From an uncultured Alphaproteobacteria bacterium (GTDB taxonomy: Bacteria; Pseudomonadota; Alphaproteobacteria; HIMB59), in contig CABZMT010000003.1 in NCBI GenBank assembly GCA_902526965.1, positions 56,709-120,708 on the forward strand: DNA of 64,000 nt. Direction: 5' to 3'. Below, piece after piece: positions 18,784 through 27,522 of the stretch (position 1 is the first letter of the stretch; each line of letters starts with the position of its first letter). The position numbers were made by a program, and so were the translations under genes. Under the pieces are notes generated by a model. It saw only the letters and a program-made list of their open reading frames with translations. It did not search any database and was not told where the DNA came from.

Positions 18784-19214
18784 TTTTTCTTTTTTTCTTT
18801 TTGATTAAAAGGAAGTCTAATTAGTTGTATACCTTCCTCAACTAGTTCTTGACTCTCTTTATCAGTTGCTTCACCATAAATAGGCTTATCTTTAGTTTCT
18901 CCATAATAAATTTTTCTTGCCTCCTCTGGAAATTTTTTTCCAACATATGTAAAATTTTTTTCAATCTCAGATTTAATTTTATTTAATTGCTTATTATAGT
19001 TTGAAAATAACTTATTTTTTTTACGATTTATTTTTGACGAGCTTGTTGACTTATTAGCTACATTTGGTGCCATTACTGATTTTGATATTTTTGATGAATT
19101 ACAGAAAGGGCATTCAATTTGATTTTTTTTTCTTTGTTTTTCGAATGACGCTGAGTCATCAAAACTAGCTTCAAAAATATGTTCATTTTCACAAACTAAA
19201 TCAAATTTAATCAT
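18780..19214 (-). CDS. DUF1178 family protein
   Basis: The 144-residue protein begins MIKFDLVCENEHIFEASFDDSASFEKQ and has a Cys pair ECPFC (35-38) plus Cys8, consistent with a small metal-binding N-terminal module. The rest is Lys-rich with EEARKIYYGET near the C-terminus. These features match DUF1178, a family of unknown function common in Alpha- and Betaproteobacteria. In many alphaproteobacteria it lies next to the nitrilase-like gene, as here. Confidence 0.87.
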   Translation of the reverse strand: MIKFDLVCENEHIFEASFDDSASFEKQRKKNQIECPFCNSSKISKSVMAPNVANKSTSSSKINRKKNKLFSNYNKQLNKIKSEIEKNFTYVGKKFPEEARKIYYGETKDKPIYGEATDKESQELVEEGIQLIRLPFNQKEKKKN

Positions 19215-19253
19215 ACTTTTTATTTAGTCACTCAATGAGGATTTTCAATATTA

Positions 19254-20042
19254 TTAGTCAAAATTTCTATCATGATTTAAGACTGGTATCGCATTCTGAC
19301 ACTCTTGAACTTTATTTAAGTAAAGTTCGGATGTTATGATCATCTCATTGTCATCAGCCTCAGCTAAAATTTCTCCCCAGGGATCTACGATTAAGCTATG
19401 TCCATAAGTTGATCTATTCTCATTATTTACCCCCCATTGATTAGGGGCTAATATAAAAACGCCATTCTCAATTGCCCTTGCCTTAATTAGAGAATGCCAA
19501 TGAGCTTTTCCTGTTGTATATGTAAAAGCAGATGGGATTACAATAATTCCTGCTCCCTTTTTAGCTAAGGCTCGATACAGTTTTGGGTATCTTAAATCGT
19601 AACAAATAGAATGACCAATTGATTGACCTAATACTGTTGTCATTTTCAATTCACTACCAGATGTATAAAAATCACTCTCGTTATAACTTTCACCATTATT
19701 TAAAATTACATCAAACATATGGATTTTATCATAAATAGATACTATATGACCTTCAGGGTTAATCAAAATAGATCGATTATATAGTTTATTATTTTCAGTT
19801 ATAGGTAGTGATCCCAATAATAAATGAAGCTTATTAATCTTTGAAAACTCTTTGAAATATTTAATAGAGAAATGATGCATATCAAGCGAAATTTTGGATT
19901 TATTTGATAAAAAAAGAAAACACTCTGGTAGTAAAATAAAATCTGGATTAAAGGTCAAACTATCATTAAGAAATTTTTTTGATTTTTCAAAATTTTCATC
20001 AAAATTTGAACCGACAGTGATCTGAATTAAAGCAACCTTCAT
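19254..20042 (-). CDS. Carbon-nitrogen hydrolase (Nit-like omega-amidase family)
   Basis: The 262-residue protein has the nitrilase-superfamily triad: Glu40 in LLPECF, Lys106 in YDKIHMFDV, and Cys147 in HSICYDLRYP. These contexts are those of the Nit1/Nit2 branch, which hydrolyses deaminated glutathione or alpha-keto acid amides. It lacks membrane segments and should be cytoplasmic. It follows the 102-residue orphan with no spacer and precedes DUF1178. The exact substrate is not set by sequence. Confidence 0.9.
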   Translation of the reverse strand: MKVALIQITVGSNFDENFEKSKKFLNDSLTFNPDFILLPECFLFLSNKSKISLDMHHFSIKYFKEFSKINKLHLLLGSLPITENNKLYNRSILINPEGHIVSIYDKIHMFDVILNNGESYNESDFYTSGSELKMTTVLGQSIGHSICYDLRYPKLYRALAKKGAGIIVIPSAFTYTTGKAHWHSLIKARAIENGVFILAPNQWGVNNENRSTYGHSLIVDPWGEILAEADDNEMIITSELYLNKVQECQNAIPVLNHDRNFD

Positions 20043-20351
20043 TTAAGTATTTAATTTATAAATAGTAAAGCTTGAAACATCTTTAATAGCTTTATGAATT
20101 TTTATTTTTTCTTGTGGTAAAATTGAAATGCTATGATTAGAGAATAAAATATAGTCTAACTGTTTATCCTCTTTTATTAGAGTTAGCTTTAAGGTCTTAT
20201 CTTTATTCAGAACTACTATAGGCTCTTCAGCAGAATACATTAATTCATTCTCGTTATTAGAAGTGACTATATCAGCAAATTCCTTATGGAATATTTCAGG
20301 ATTTTCGTAAAAGGATAATCTTTTTTGATCTAAATTAAATCTCGATATCAT
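20043..20351 (-). CDS. Hypothetical protein, 102 residues
   Basis: I do not recognise this protein. It has no signal peptide, membrane segment or Cys pair. Its composition is mixed alpha/beta, with a more hydrophobic central portion (EEPIVVLNKDKTLKLTLI, DYILFSNHSISIL). Its coding status is supported by its length, by exact abutment with the nitrilase-like gene (stop directly followed by ATG), and by the 21-base divergent spacer to the methyltransferase gene. In many alphaproteobacteria glutaredoxin and ComF genes occupy this slot, but no active-site motif of either is visible. Confidence 0.6.
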   Translation of the reverse strand: MISRFNLDQKRLSFYENPEIFHKEFADIVTSNNENELMYSAEEPIVVLNKDKTLKLTLIKEDKQLDYILFSNHSISILPQEKIKIHKAIKDVSSFTIYKLNT

Positions 20352-20372
20352 GTTACGTTACTTTAACATATT

Positions 20373-21080
20373 ATGAACGAATTTAATTTAAAAAAGAAGA
20401 ATATGAGAAGAGAGGCTCATTTCGATAAATCTAATTTACTAACAAAAAATGGGTCAGATTTAATAGCAAATAAATTTAAATTTATATCTAAGAAGTTAGA
20501 TAATTATTTAATTCTTGATGAGGACATTATTTTAGATTTCGTTAATCATAATAATTCAGAAATTACAGATATTAATAATATTAGTTTAGTTGAGGGTAAA
20601 TTTGATGCTGTTATATCTAATTTTTCATTACAAATACCATTATTTATAAATAGCACAAATGTTTTTACTAAGATTTTATCTAAATTAAATGATAACAGTT
20701 TATTTTGCTTCAATGTCATCACTAACAATTCAATGAAAACTCTTCAAAATATCTTCTTAGAAATTGATGAAAAAATTCATGGAGGAGCTTATCGAAGGTT
20801 TGGCCCATTTTTAGAGACTTCAGAATTGATAGATGATATGAATAAAAATAAATTTCAAGATGTAGTTGTTGGGATAGATAATCTAGAAATTAACTATAGT
20901 TCTTTAAATAAACTGAGAAGTGATTTCAAAAAATTTGGAATTTCTAATTATTTTAATGAAAAATATAAATTTAAAAAAGATTTTTTAAGTTTAACAAACA
21001 AAATATTTTCAAAACTAGTCGAAAAACATAAATATATTCCTCTTGAAATAGAGATTGCTACATTTACATCATGGAAATAA
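20373..21080 (+). CDS. Methyltransferase-like protein with degenerate SAM-binding motif (BioC/NDUFAF5-like)
   Basis: The 235-residue protein starts with REAHFDKSNLLTKNGSDLIANKF and later shows FDAVISNFSLQ and the block IDEKIHGGAYRRFGPFLETSEL. That order resembles the BioC/NDUFAF5 class of SAM-dependent methyltransferases found near this nitrilase/DUF1178 locus in alphaproteobacteria. The Gly-rich SAM motif I normally expected around residue 50 is missing; the region reads YLILDEDIILDFVNH. It may be inactive or bind a different ligand. It lies 26 bases before secA on the same strand. Confidence 0.6.
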   Translation: MNEFNLKKKNMRREAHFDKSNLLTKNGSDLIANKFKFISKKLDNYLILDEDIILDFVNHNNSEITDINNISLVEGKFDAVISNFSLQIPLFINSTNVFTKILSKLNDNSLFCFNVITNNSMKTLQNIFLEIDEKIHGGAYRRFGPFLETSELIDDMNKNKFQDVVVGIDNLEINYSSLNKLRSDFKKFGISNYFNEKYKFKKDFLSLTNKIFSKLVEKHKYIPLEIEIATFTSWK

Positions 21081-21106
21081 AATTAATTTAATATATTGGT
21101 AAGCTA

Positions 21107-23593
21107 ATGTTTCAAAAAATTAATAATTTTTTTTCATCAAAAAAAAATACAAATTTAATTAAAGAAGTTTCAAATAAATATTTACATCAAGTAAATGAAC
21201 TTGAAGAGCAAATTTCTAATTTAACGAAAGAAGAAATGATTACTCAAATTGAAGAATTAAAACAGGATTATATTTCTAATAAAGTGACTGAACTTTCTGA
21301 TAAGGATATTAGTTTTATCTGTGCTTTAGTTAGAGAGGTCTCTCAACGAACGATCCAACTCAGACACTACGACTCCCAGATTATTGGAGGTATTGCCCTT
21401 TATCATGGATTTGTTGCTGAAATGAAAACAGGAGAAGGTAAAACGCTCGTTGCTACTATTCCTATGGTATTAAATTTTGTTTTAGATAAAAAAGTTCACT
21501 TAATTACTGTCAATGATTACTTAGCCCAAAGAGACTGTCTTTGGATGGGGCCAATTTTTGAATATTTAAATATTAGTTGTTCATATATTCAGAATAGCCA
21601 GACGATTGAAGAAAAAGTTAAAAGCTATCAATCTCATATAGTTTATGGAAATAATAATGAATTTTGTTTTGATTACCTTCGGGATAACCTTAGAGGTATC
21701 AACCAACCAAAAATGCAAAAAGGTCATCATATAGCTTTAATAGATGAAGCTGACTCTGTATTAATCGATGAGTCTAGATCGCCTCTAGGTATATCAGGAC
21801 CTGTAAAGACCCCCATACAGCTATTTAAATTATGCTATGAAATTACCCAAGATCTCTCAAAAGATGATGTGGAGATAAATGAAGAAAGAAAAAATGTTTT
21901 ACTCATAGATAGCGGTATCAAGAAAATAGAATTTAATTTAAAAAAAATAAATTTTTTGAAAGGGAATAGTTTATTTGATAATGAAAATTTAGAGGCCTAT
22001 CAAATTATAAATCAGTCATTAAAAGCTAAGTTTATATATGAAAGAGATAAAGATTATGTTGTCAAAAATGGACAAATTATCGTTATTGATGAGTTTTCTG
22101 GAAGATTATCAGAGGGACGAAGATTCGGTGAAGGTCTCCATCAATCTTTAGAAGCCAAAGAAAACCTTAAGATACAGGAGGAAAGTATTACTCTTGCTAG
22201 CATTACCTTTCAAAATTATTTTAAAAAATATCAAAAAATATCTGGAATGACTGGAACTGCTCTGACTGAGTCAGAAGAGTTTTTAGAAATATATGGTTTA
22301 AGCGTAATTGAAATACCTACTCACAAACCAATGATCAGAATTGATCAAAATGATCAAATTTATAAAACCCCTGATGAAAAATATAAAGCAGTACTAGATT
22401 TAGTAAAAGATAAGTATGAAAAAGGTCAACCAATCTTAGTAGGTACAACCTCAATCGAAAAATCTAATTATATTTCAGATATTTTAAAGACTAACAAAAT
22501 TCCTCATAATGTTCTGAATGCAAAAAATCATGAAAATGAAGCCGAAATTATTGCCCTAGCAGGTAAACCATTTCAAGTAACAGTAGCGACTAATATGGCA
22601 GGAAGAGGTACTGATATAAAATTAGGCGGAAACCCAGATATTGATACAAATTATAATGAGAGTGATTATCAAAAAGTTATTGATTTAGGTGGATTGTGTA
22701 TTTTAGGAACTGAAAGACATGAAAGTAGGAGAATAGATAATCAATTAAGAGGAAGATCAGGCAGACAAGGAGACCCTGGGGAAAGTATATTTTTTGTTTC
22801 TTTGGAAGATGACCTAATGAGAATTTTTGGATCAGAAAAACTCCAATCTATGCTGTCAACTTTAGGGCTTAAGCAAGGAGAAGTTATAGAACATAAATGG
22901 CTGACATCATCAATTGAACGTGCTCAAAAAAGAGTTGAAGGTCATAACTTTGATATTAGAAAGCAATTATTAGAATTTGATAACATAATAGATAAACAAA
23001 GAAATATAATATACTCAAAAAGAGAGACTATCATTAAAGAGGATATTATTAGTTTTATACAAGAAACTGAAGACGAGTTTATTACCAATTTACTAGAAAG
23101 TGAAAAAGAAGAGATAAAGAATTTCTCAGAGATATTGTCTTTTATTGATGAGCAAAAAAATGATGATAAAGAGCACTATTTATCATCATTTAAAAAAATT
23201 AAAGATGAAAACTATAAAAAGCATACCAACGCTTATATTTACATATTAAGACAAGTAAGCCTCTCTATTTTAGATAAAAATTGGCATAATCATATACAAG
23301 AACTTACAAATATTCGTATGTCTGTTAGCCTAAGTGGCTACGGTGGTAAAGACCCTGTAAATGAATTTCGCAAGGCATCCTTAGGAGCATTTAATCAATT
23401 AATATATGAGATACAAAAGCAAATGGTATTGGTATTGAATAATATACGAGTTGAAAATAAGAACGAAAACAAAAAAGTTGAAACAAAAGAACCTATAAAT
23501 AAAAAGATTGGTAGAAATGACCCTTGTCCATGTGGATCAGGAAAAAAATATAAACAATGTCATGGTAGTAATAACTCAAACAATATAATTTAA
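21107..23593 (+). CDS. secA: Preprotein translocase ATPase SecA
   Basis: The 828-residue motor drives unfolded proteins through SecYEG. The first nucleotide-binding domain has Walker A MKTGEGKT (106-113) and LIDEADSVLIDE. Further conserved blocks are MAGRGTDIKLGG and LRGRSGRQGDPG. The C-terminal SEC-C zinc motif CPCGSGKKYKQCH is intact. The protein is shorter than E. coli SecA (901), which suggests trimmed variable regions rather than truncation. Its 3' end overlaps the converging accA gene by 18 bases. Confidence 0.97.
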   Translation: MFQKINNFFSSKKNTNLIKEVSNKYLHQVNELEEQISNLTKEEMITQIEELKQDYISNKVTELSDKDISFICALVREVSQRTIQLRHYDSQIIGGIALYHGFVAEMKTGEGKTLVATIPMVLNFVLDKKVHLITVNDYLAQRDCLWMGPIFEYLNISCSYIQNSQTIEEKVKSYQSHIVYGNNNEFCFDYLRDNLRGINQPKMQKGHHIALIDEADSVLIDESRSPLGISGPVKTPIQLFKLCYEITQDLSKDDVEINEERKNVLLIDSGIKKIEFNLKKINFLKGNSLFDNENLEAYQIINQSLKAKFIYERDKDYVVKNGQIIVIDEFSGRLSEGRRFGEGLHQSLEAKENLKIQEESITLASITFQNYFKKYQKISGMTGTALTESEEFLEIYGLSVIEIPTHKPMIRIDQNDQIYKTPDEKYKAVLDLVKDKYEKGQPILVGTTSIEKSNYISDILKTNKIPHNVLNAKNHENEAEIIALAGKPFQVTVATNMAGRGTDIKLGGNPDIDTNYNESDYQKVIDLGGLCILGTERHESRRIDNQLRGRSGRQGDPGESIFFVSLEDDLMRIFGSEKLQSMLSTLGLKQGEVIEHKWLTSSIERAQKRVEGHNFDIRKQLLEFDNIIDKQRNIIYSKRETIIKEDIISFIQETEDEFITNLLESEKEEIKNFSEILSFIDEQKNDDKEHYLSSFKKIKDENYKKHTNAYIYILRQVSLSILDKNWHNHIQELTNIRMSVSLSGYGGKDPVNEFRKASLGAFNQLIYEIQKQMVLVLNNIRVENKNENKKVETKEPINKKIGRNDPCPCGSGKKYKQCHGSNNSNNII

Positions 23594-24520
23594 GTATCGA
23601 TTATTTCTTTTTCTTATCAATTCATCTTTTGTTAGTAGATTAAGATCTTCAATACTCTTAACTAACGCTTTTTTTAGATCAGAGGAAACTTTTTCATGGT
23701 GCCTGTGTGCACCACCTACCGGTTCCTCAATAATTTGATCAATTATTTTTAATTCAAGACAATCTTTTGCAGTTATTTTTAGAGAATTAGATGCCGTCTC
23801 AGCAAAATCAGATGACTTCCAAAGTATAGACGAACATCCCTCAGGAGAAATTACAGAATATATTGAATTACTAAGCATGATAACTATATCGCTCGTAGCC
23901 AGTGCAATTGCTCCTCCAGATCCACCCTCACCTATTACTACAGAAATGCAGGGAGTTTCACAATTTAAGGCAACTTTCATTGATTGAGCTATAGCCTCAG
24001 CTTGCCCTCTCTCTTCGGCGTCCTTACCAGGGTAAGCACCAGATGTATCAATAAAACAGATTAAAGGTAAATTCAACTTTGATGCTAGTTTCATAATTCT
24101 TTGAGATTTTCTATAGCCCTCAGGTTTAGCCATACCAAAATTATGTTTTATTCTAGTATTCATATCATTTCCCTTTTCAGTGCCTAAAATAATGACAGGT
24201 AATTTATCTAAAAATGCAAAACCAGATATAATTGCATTATCCTCTGAATAAAGTCTATCTCCATATAGCGGAGTAAATTGTGTAAAAATGCTATTTATAA
24301 AATTTTTTGTTTTAGGTCTATTAGGATGTCTCGCAAGTTTAACTATTTGCCAAGGAGATAAGTTTGAATAAATCCTATTAAGTTCAATTTGTTTTTTTTT
24401 CTCAATACTATTAATTTTTCCATCAACATCTATTTTACTATCTTTTGATAGTTTGATTAAAGATTGGATCTCAATATCAAATTTTTCTAGCTTTTCTTCG
24501 AAGTCCAAATAAAACATCAA
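23576..24520 (-). CDS. accA: Acetyl-CoA carboxylase carboxyltransferase subunit alpha
   Basis: The 314-residue protein forms the carboxyltransferase with AccD, making malonyl-CoA for fatty acid synthesis. It shows the N-terminal helical region, then PWQIVKLARHPNRPKTKNFI, CFIDTSGAYPGKDAEERGQ and the GEGGSGGAIALA oxyanion loop, followed by SPEGCSSILWK. Length matches the usual 315-320. It follows xerD after four bases. The overlap with secA at the 3' end leaves no terminator. Confidence 0.96.
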   Translation of the reverse strand: MMFYLDFEEKLEKFDIEIQSLIKLSKDSKIDVDGKINSIEKKKQIELNRIYSNLSPWQIVKLARHPNRPKTKNFINSIFTQFTPLYGDRLYSEDNAIISGFAFLDKLPVIILGTEKGNDMNTRIKHNFGMAKPEGYRKSQRIMKLASKLNLPLICFIDTSGAYPGKDAEERGQAEAIAQSMKVALNCETPCISVVIGEGGSGGAIALATSDIVIMLSNSIYSVISPEGCSSILWKSSDFAETASNSLKITAKDCLELKIIDQIIEEPVGGAHRHHEKVSSDLKKALVKSIEDLNLLTKDELIRKRNNRYLNYIV

Positions 24521-24524
24521 AAGA

Positions 24525-25382
24525 CTATAATTTATTTTTTAGAGGATGATAAGAGTCTAAAACTCTCTTTTTCATTGACTTTGCTACTTTGGTGTAAATT
24601 TCAGTTGTAGAGATACTTGAATGGCCTAATAATTTTTGGATATGTCTAATATCAGCATTATTTTCTAACATAGTAGTAGCAAATGAGTGTCTAAATATAT
24701 GTGAGGATAATTTATTTTTAATTAATGAATTGTTATAACAATTTTGAAGGAATTTATTTACTGATCTTGTTGAAATTTTTTTTTTGTTGATAGTAAAAAC
24801 GTATTGATTATTTTTTTCTAAATTTTTCAATTGAACCAAATAATCATTTATGATGAAGACTTTTCTTTCTTTTGACCCTTTTCCATAGACATAAATGGAA
24901 TTATCTTGATGGTTAATATCAGACCACTTCAAGTTTAATGCCTCAGATATTCTCAAGCCTGATAAATAAATTAACTTCAATATTAAAATATACAACCTCG
25001 CATTAGTCTGTTTAGATTTTTTTAAGTTCTCAAATATTTGCTCCATTTGTGATTTTGAAATAGCTTTTGGTATTTTTTTTACACTAGATAAACTCTCAAA
25101 TTCTTGAAAATCAATTTGGTCAATTATTTTTTCAGTGTGAAGAAACTTTAGATAATTTTTTAAAGTTGAAATTTTTCTATTTACACTAGACGTTTTTAGA
25201 TTTCTATTTCTTAATTGGGCAATATACGTTTTAATCTTGATATTGATATTACTAGAATTTGAGCCTTGATCAAAAAAAAACTGATCAAGATCAACTAAAT
25301 AATTATTTAGAGAATTTTTCGAAAGATTTTTTTCAGATATCAGAAATTGAGTATATAAGTCTTTGTATTTTTCATATTTCAT
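24525..25382 (-). CDS. xerD: Tyrosine recombinase XerD-like
   Basis: The 285-residue protein has an N-terminal SAM-like DNA-binding domain and a C-terminal catalytic domain. The catalytic set is complete: Arg144 (LSGLRISEAL), a Lys in GKGSKERKV (168-171), His228 and Arg231 (HIFRHSFAT), His254 (LLGHSS) and the nucleophile Tyr263 (TEIYTKV). Length fits XerC/XerD, which resolve chromosome dimers at dif. XerD is preferred because of linkage to accA, as in other alphaproteobacteria; XerC cannot be excluded. It overlaps the upstream gene by four bases. Confidence 0.88.
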   Translation of the reverse strand: MKYEKYKDLYTQFLISEKNLSKNSLNNYLVDLDQFFFDQGSNSSNINIKIKTYIAQLRNRNLKTSSVNRKISTLKNYLKFLHTEKIIDQIDFQEFESLSSVKKIPKAISKSQMEQIFENLKKSKQTNARLYILILKLIYLSGLRISEALNLKWSDINHQDNSIYVYGKGSKERKVFIINDYLVQLKNLEKNNQYVFTINKKKISTRSVNKFLQNCYNNSLIKNKLSSHIFRHSFATTMLENNADIRHIQKLLGHSSISTTEIYTKVAKSMKKRVLDSYHPLKNKL

Positions 25383-26836
25383 AAATTAATTAAATGTGTC
25401 CTAAAAGCTAATTTTATTAATTCATTATTTAGGAATTGATTGTCTATGATGTAGTTATTTAAAAAGTATAAATCGAACTCATTAATCGAATAAAATTTTT
25501 CACTTAAATTGATATAATAAATGTAGGAGTCAATTAAATTCAAATTTTCAGCTAGGCTAGCCAAATACACAGGATTAACTGAAATGGTATCAGTTTGTGT
25601 AATTTTTAAATCTTCGCTTTCAATAAAATTGATATTTCTGTTTAAAAATAAAAATTTCATTAGAGGGCTATTTATATATTCATTGTTATCTGCGTAGTAT
25701 TTATTATCAAAATTTTGAATTAAATAATTCTTTAAAGCAGTTGCTATATCATTGTTTTCTATTAATCCATTCGGCACATCTTTTAATAAGATCAATAAAT
25801 TTTCTAAGAAACTTGAATTCTCATAAAGTGATAAAAGCATTAAACCATTTATATAATTTAAGTTTCTTGATGTAATTCTCATCTCACTAAATTGTTCGTT
25901 AATTAATCGAGATACATCATATAAATCTAATTGCAATGAGGGGATATAACTCTCTAAAATTTCAAGTTTTTTATTATAATTAATTTGTTTTTGCATTTCT
26001 TCGTACATCACTAATTCATTTGGCTTATCTTTTAGTTTTTTAAGCATAGATATATATTGAGATTTATTTATTACTCTATTTTTAAAAAGATAATTTACTT
26101 GATATAAATCTATTTTATTTGATTTTAGATATATTTCTAATTCAAGAATATTACTTATTTCATCTACATTGACAGTTATTGAATCAGAGATTAGAGCAAT
26201 ATATTTATCAATTAACCCTAATTCACTCAAATTATAATTACTGTCATTTTCACTTTTTGAAAGAAAGTCCAATAAAAATTTTGTATTAAGTTTAGTGAAA
26301 TCTGTTTGGTCATAAATTTCTATAATAAAGTTTATTTGTTCAAATTGTTTGTCTTTAATTAAACATAAAATATTATAAACTAAAACATCATCAAATTCCT
26401 TCTGACTATTATCTAACACAAATAAATACCTACATAATTCTTCAAATTGATTTGAGTCAGATAAATAAGCTAAATAGGATTTATTATTATTTGTATTTTT
26501 GAAATTTTCAAAAATAACTTTTTCAAACAAATTTGAATTAATTTGATATCTATAATCTTTGTCATTAAATAAATTTATTTTTTCGAAAAAAAAATCCACT
26601 TCATTCGAATATTCCGGATAGATAGTATTATTTGTTAATGGATCAAAAAGAGAATAGAAAAAATTGTTATTATTTTCAGTAGAATTAATTAGTTTTAAAA
26701 GAATTTCTTCTGATTTAATAGACGAAATAATATTATTTTGAGAGAATGATTTTTCTTGAAATATTATTTCTTCTTTAATTTCATCTGCTTCAATAGTGGG
26801 AGTTATTAGTAAAAAAAATAAGACAAGATATTTCAT
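25379..26836 (-). CDS. Exported protein of unknown function, 485 residues
   Basis: The protein has a signal peptide (about 1-17, KYLVLFFLLITPTIEA) and a long helical, Asn/Ile/Leu-rich body without an evident catalytic motif or internal membrane helix. The run of amphipathic helices could be an alpha-solenoid. It is the middle gene of a unit in which a 43-residue membrane protein precedes it (ATGA overlap) and xerD follows (ATGA overlap). I do not recognise a family. A periplasmic role is inferred only from the signal peptide. Confidence 0.75.
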   Translation of the reverse strand: MKYLVLFFLLITPTIEADEIKEEIIFQEKSFSQNNIISSIKSEEILLKLINSTENNNNFFYSLFDPLTNNTIYPEYSNEVDFFFEKINLFNDKDYRYQINSNLFEKVIFENFKNTNNNKSYLAYLSDSNQFEELCRYLFVLDNSQKEFDDVLVYNILCLIKDKQFEQINFIIEIYDQTDFTKLNTKFLLDFLSKSENDSNYNLSELGLIDKYIALISDSITVNVDEISNILELEIYLKSNKIDLYQVNYLFKNRVINKSQYISMLKKLKDKPNELVMYEEMQKQINYNKKLEILESYIPSLQLDLYDVSRLINEQFSEMRITSRNLNYINGLMLLSLYENSSFLENLLILLKDVPNGLIENNDIATALKNYLIQNFDNKYYADNNEYINSPLMKFLFLNRNINFIESEDLKITQTDTISVNPVYLASLAENLNLIDSYIYYINLSEKFYSINEFDLYFLNNYIIDNQFLNNELIKLAFRTHLINL

Positions 26837-26964
26837 ATGAATTGATTAATAGGAATACTATATTCTTTGTCTTTGGATGGTGAAGGTATGCTTATAGAGT
26901 TTAATAAAACGAAACCAGCTATAACTAGTATGATAATCGTTGATAGTAATGCTATTTTTCTCAT
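26833..26964 (-). CDS. Small single-pass membrane or exported protein, 43 residues (not in ORF track)
   Basis: The minus strand encodes 43 residues, beginning MRKIALLSTIIILVIAGF and ending KDKEYSIPINQFI. A charged start followed by about 17 hydrophobic residues makes a membrane anchor or signal sequence, with a short Pro/Ser-containing external tail. The TGA stop overlaps the ATG of the 485-residue gene as ATGA, the same junction used by many real gene pairs here, which argues for translation. It diverges from aroK across 54 bases. Function is unknown. Confidence 0.65.
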   Translation of the reverse strand: MRKIALLSTIIILVIAGFVLLNSISIPSPSKDKEYSIPINQFI

Positions 26965-27018
26965 AAATATATATTTGTTGGTTTTTAATATTATATATTT
27001 AAAACATAACAAATAACA

Positions 27019-27522
27019 ATGGTGAATAAAAAATTAGGCAAAATATGTATGATAGGTATGCCTGGCTCGGGTAAATCTACTATTGGAAGAGCTTTATCTG
27101 ATCATTTAAAATTCAACTTTTATGACACTGACGAGCAAATTGAATTAGAAAGTCAATCTAGAATTAAAGATATATTTATAAATGAAGGTGAGGATTATTT
27201 TAGAAAGCTAGAAAGGTCGATATTCAAAAAATTATTATTAAATAGAAATATAGTTATTTCAGCCGGTGGAGGTATAATTTTAAAAAATAAAGATCTTTTA
27301 AAGCAGACATTTAATATATACTTGAATTGTGATTTAGGGACTTTAATAAAAAGAACCTCTCGAAATAAGAATAGACCCTTATTAAAAAATAATGTCGAAA
27401 AAAATATTAAATTGCTTTTCAATGATAGAAAAGAAACTTACAATAAATTATCCGATTTAACTATTAATGCGACAAGCAATACTCAAAAAACTATAAGAAA
27501 TATATTAGATCACTTAAAGTAA
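27019..27522 (+). CDS. aroK: Shikimate kinase
   Basis: The 167-residue kinase phosphorylates shikimate in the aromatic amino acid pathway. It shows the P-loop GMPGSGKST (13-21), the shikimate-binding DTDEQIE, and FRKLERSIF plus SAGGGI with the substrate-contacting Arg and Gly residues. The lid Arg lies in RNKNRPLL. It is first in an aroK-aroB-corC-like run, joined to aroB by a TAATG junction. The ATG has no clear Shine-Dalgarno sequence upstream. Confidence 0.95.
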   Translation: MVNKKLGKICMIGMPGSGKSTIGRALSDHLKFNFYDTDEQIELESQSRIKDIFINEGEDYFRKLERSIFKKLLLNRNIVISAGGGIILKNKDLLKQTFNIYLNCDLGTLIKRTSRNKNRPLLKNNVEKNIKLLFNDRKETYNKLSDLTINATSNTQKTIRNILDHLK

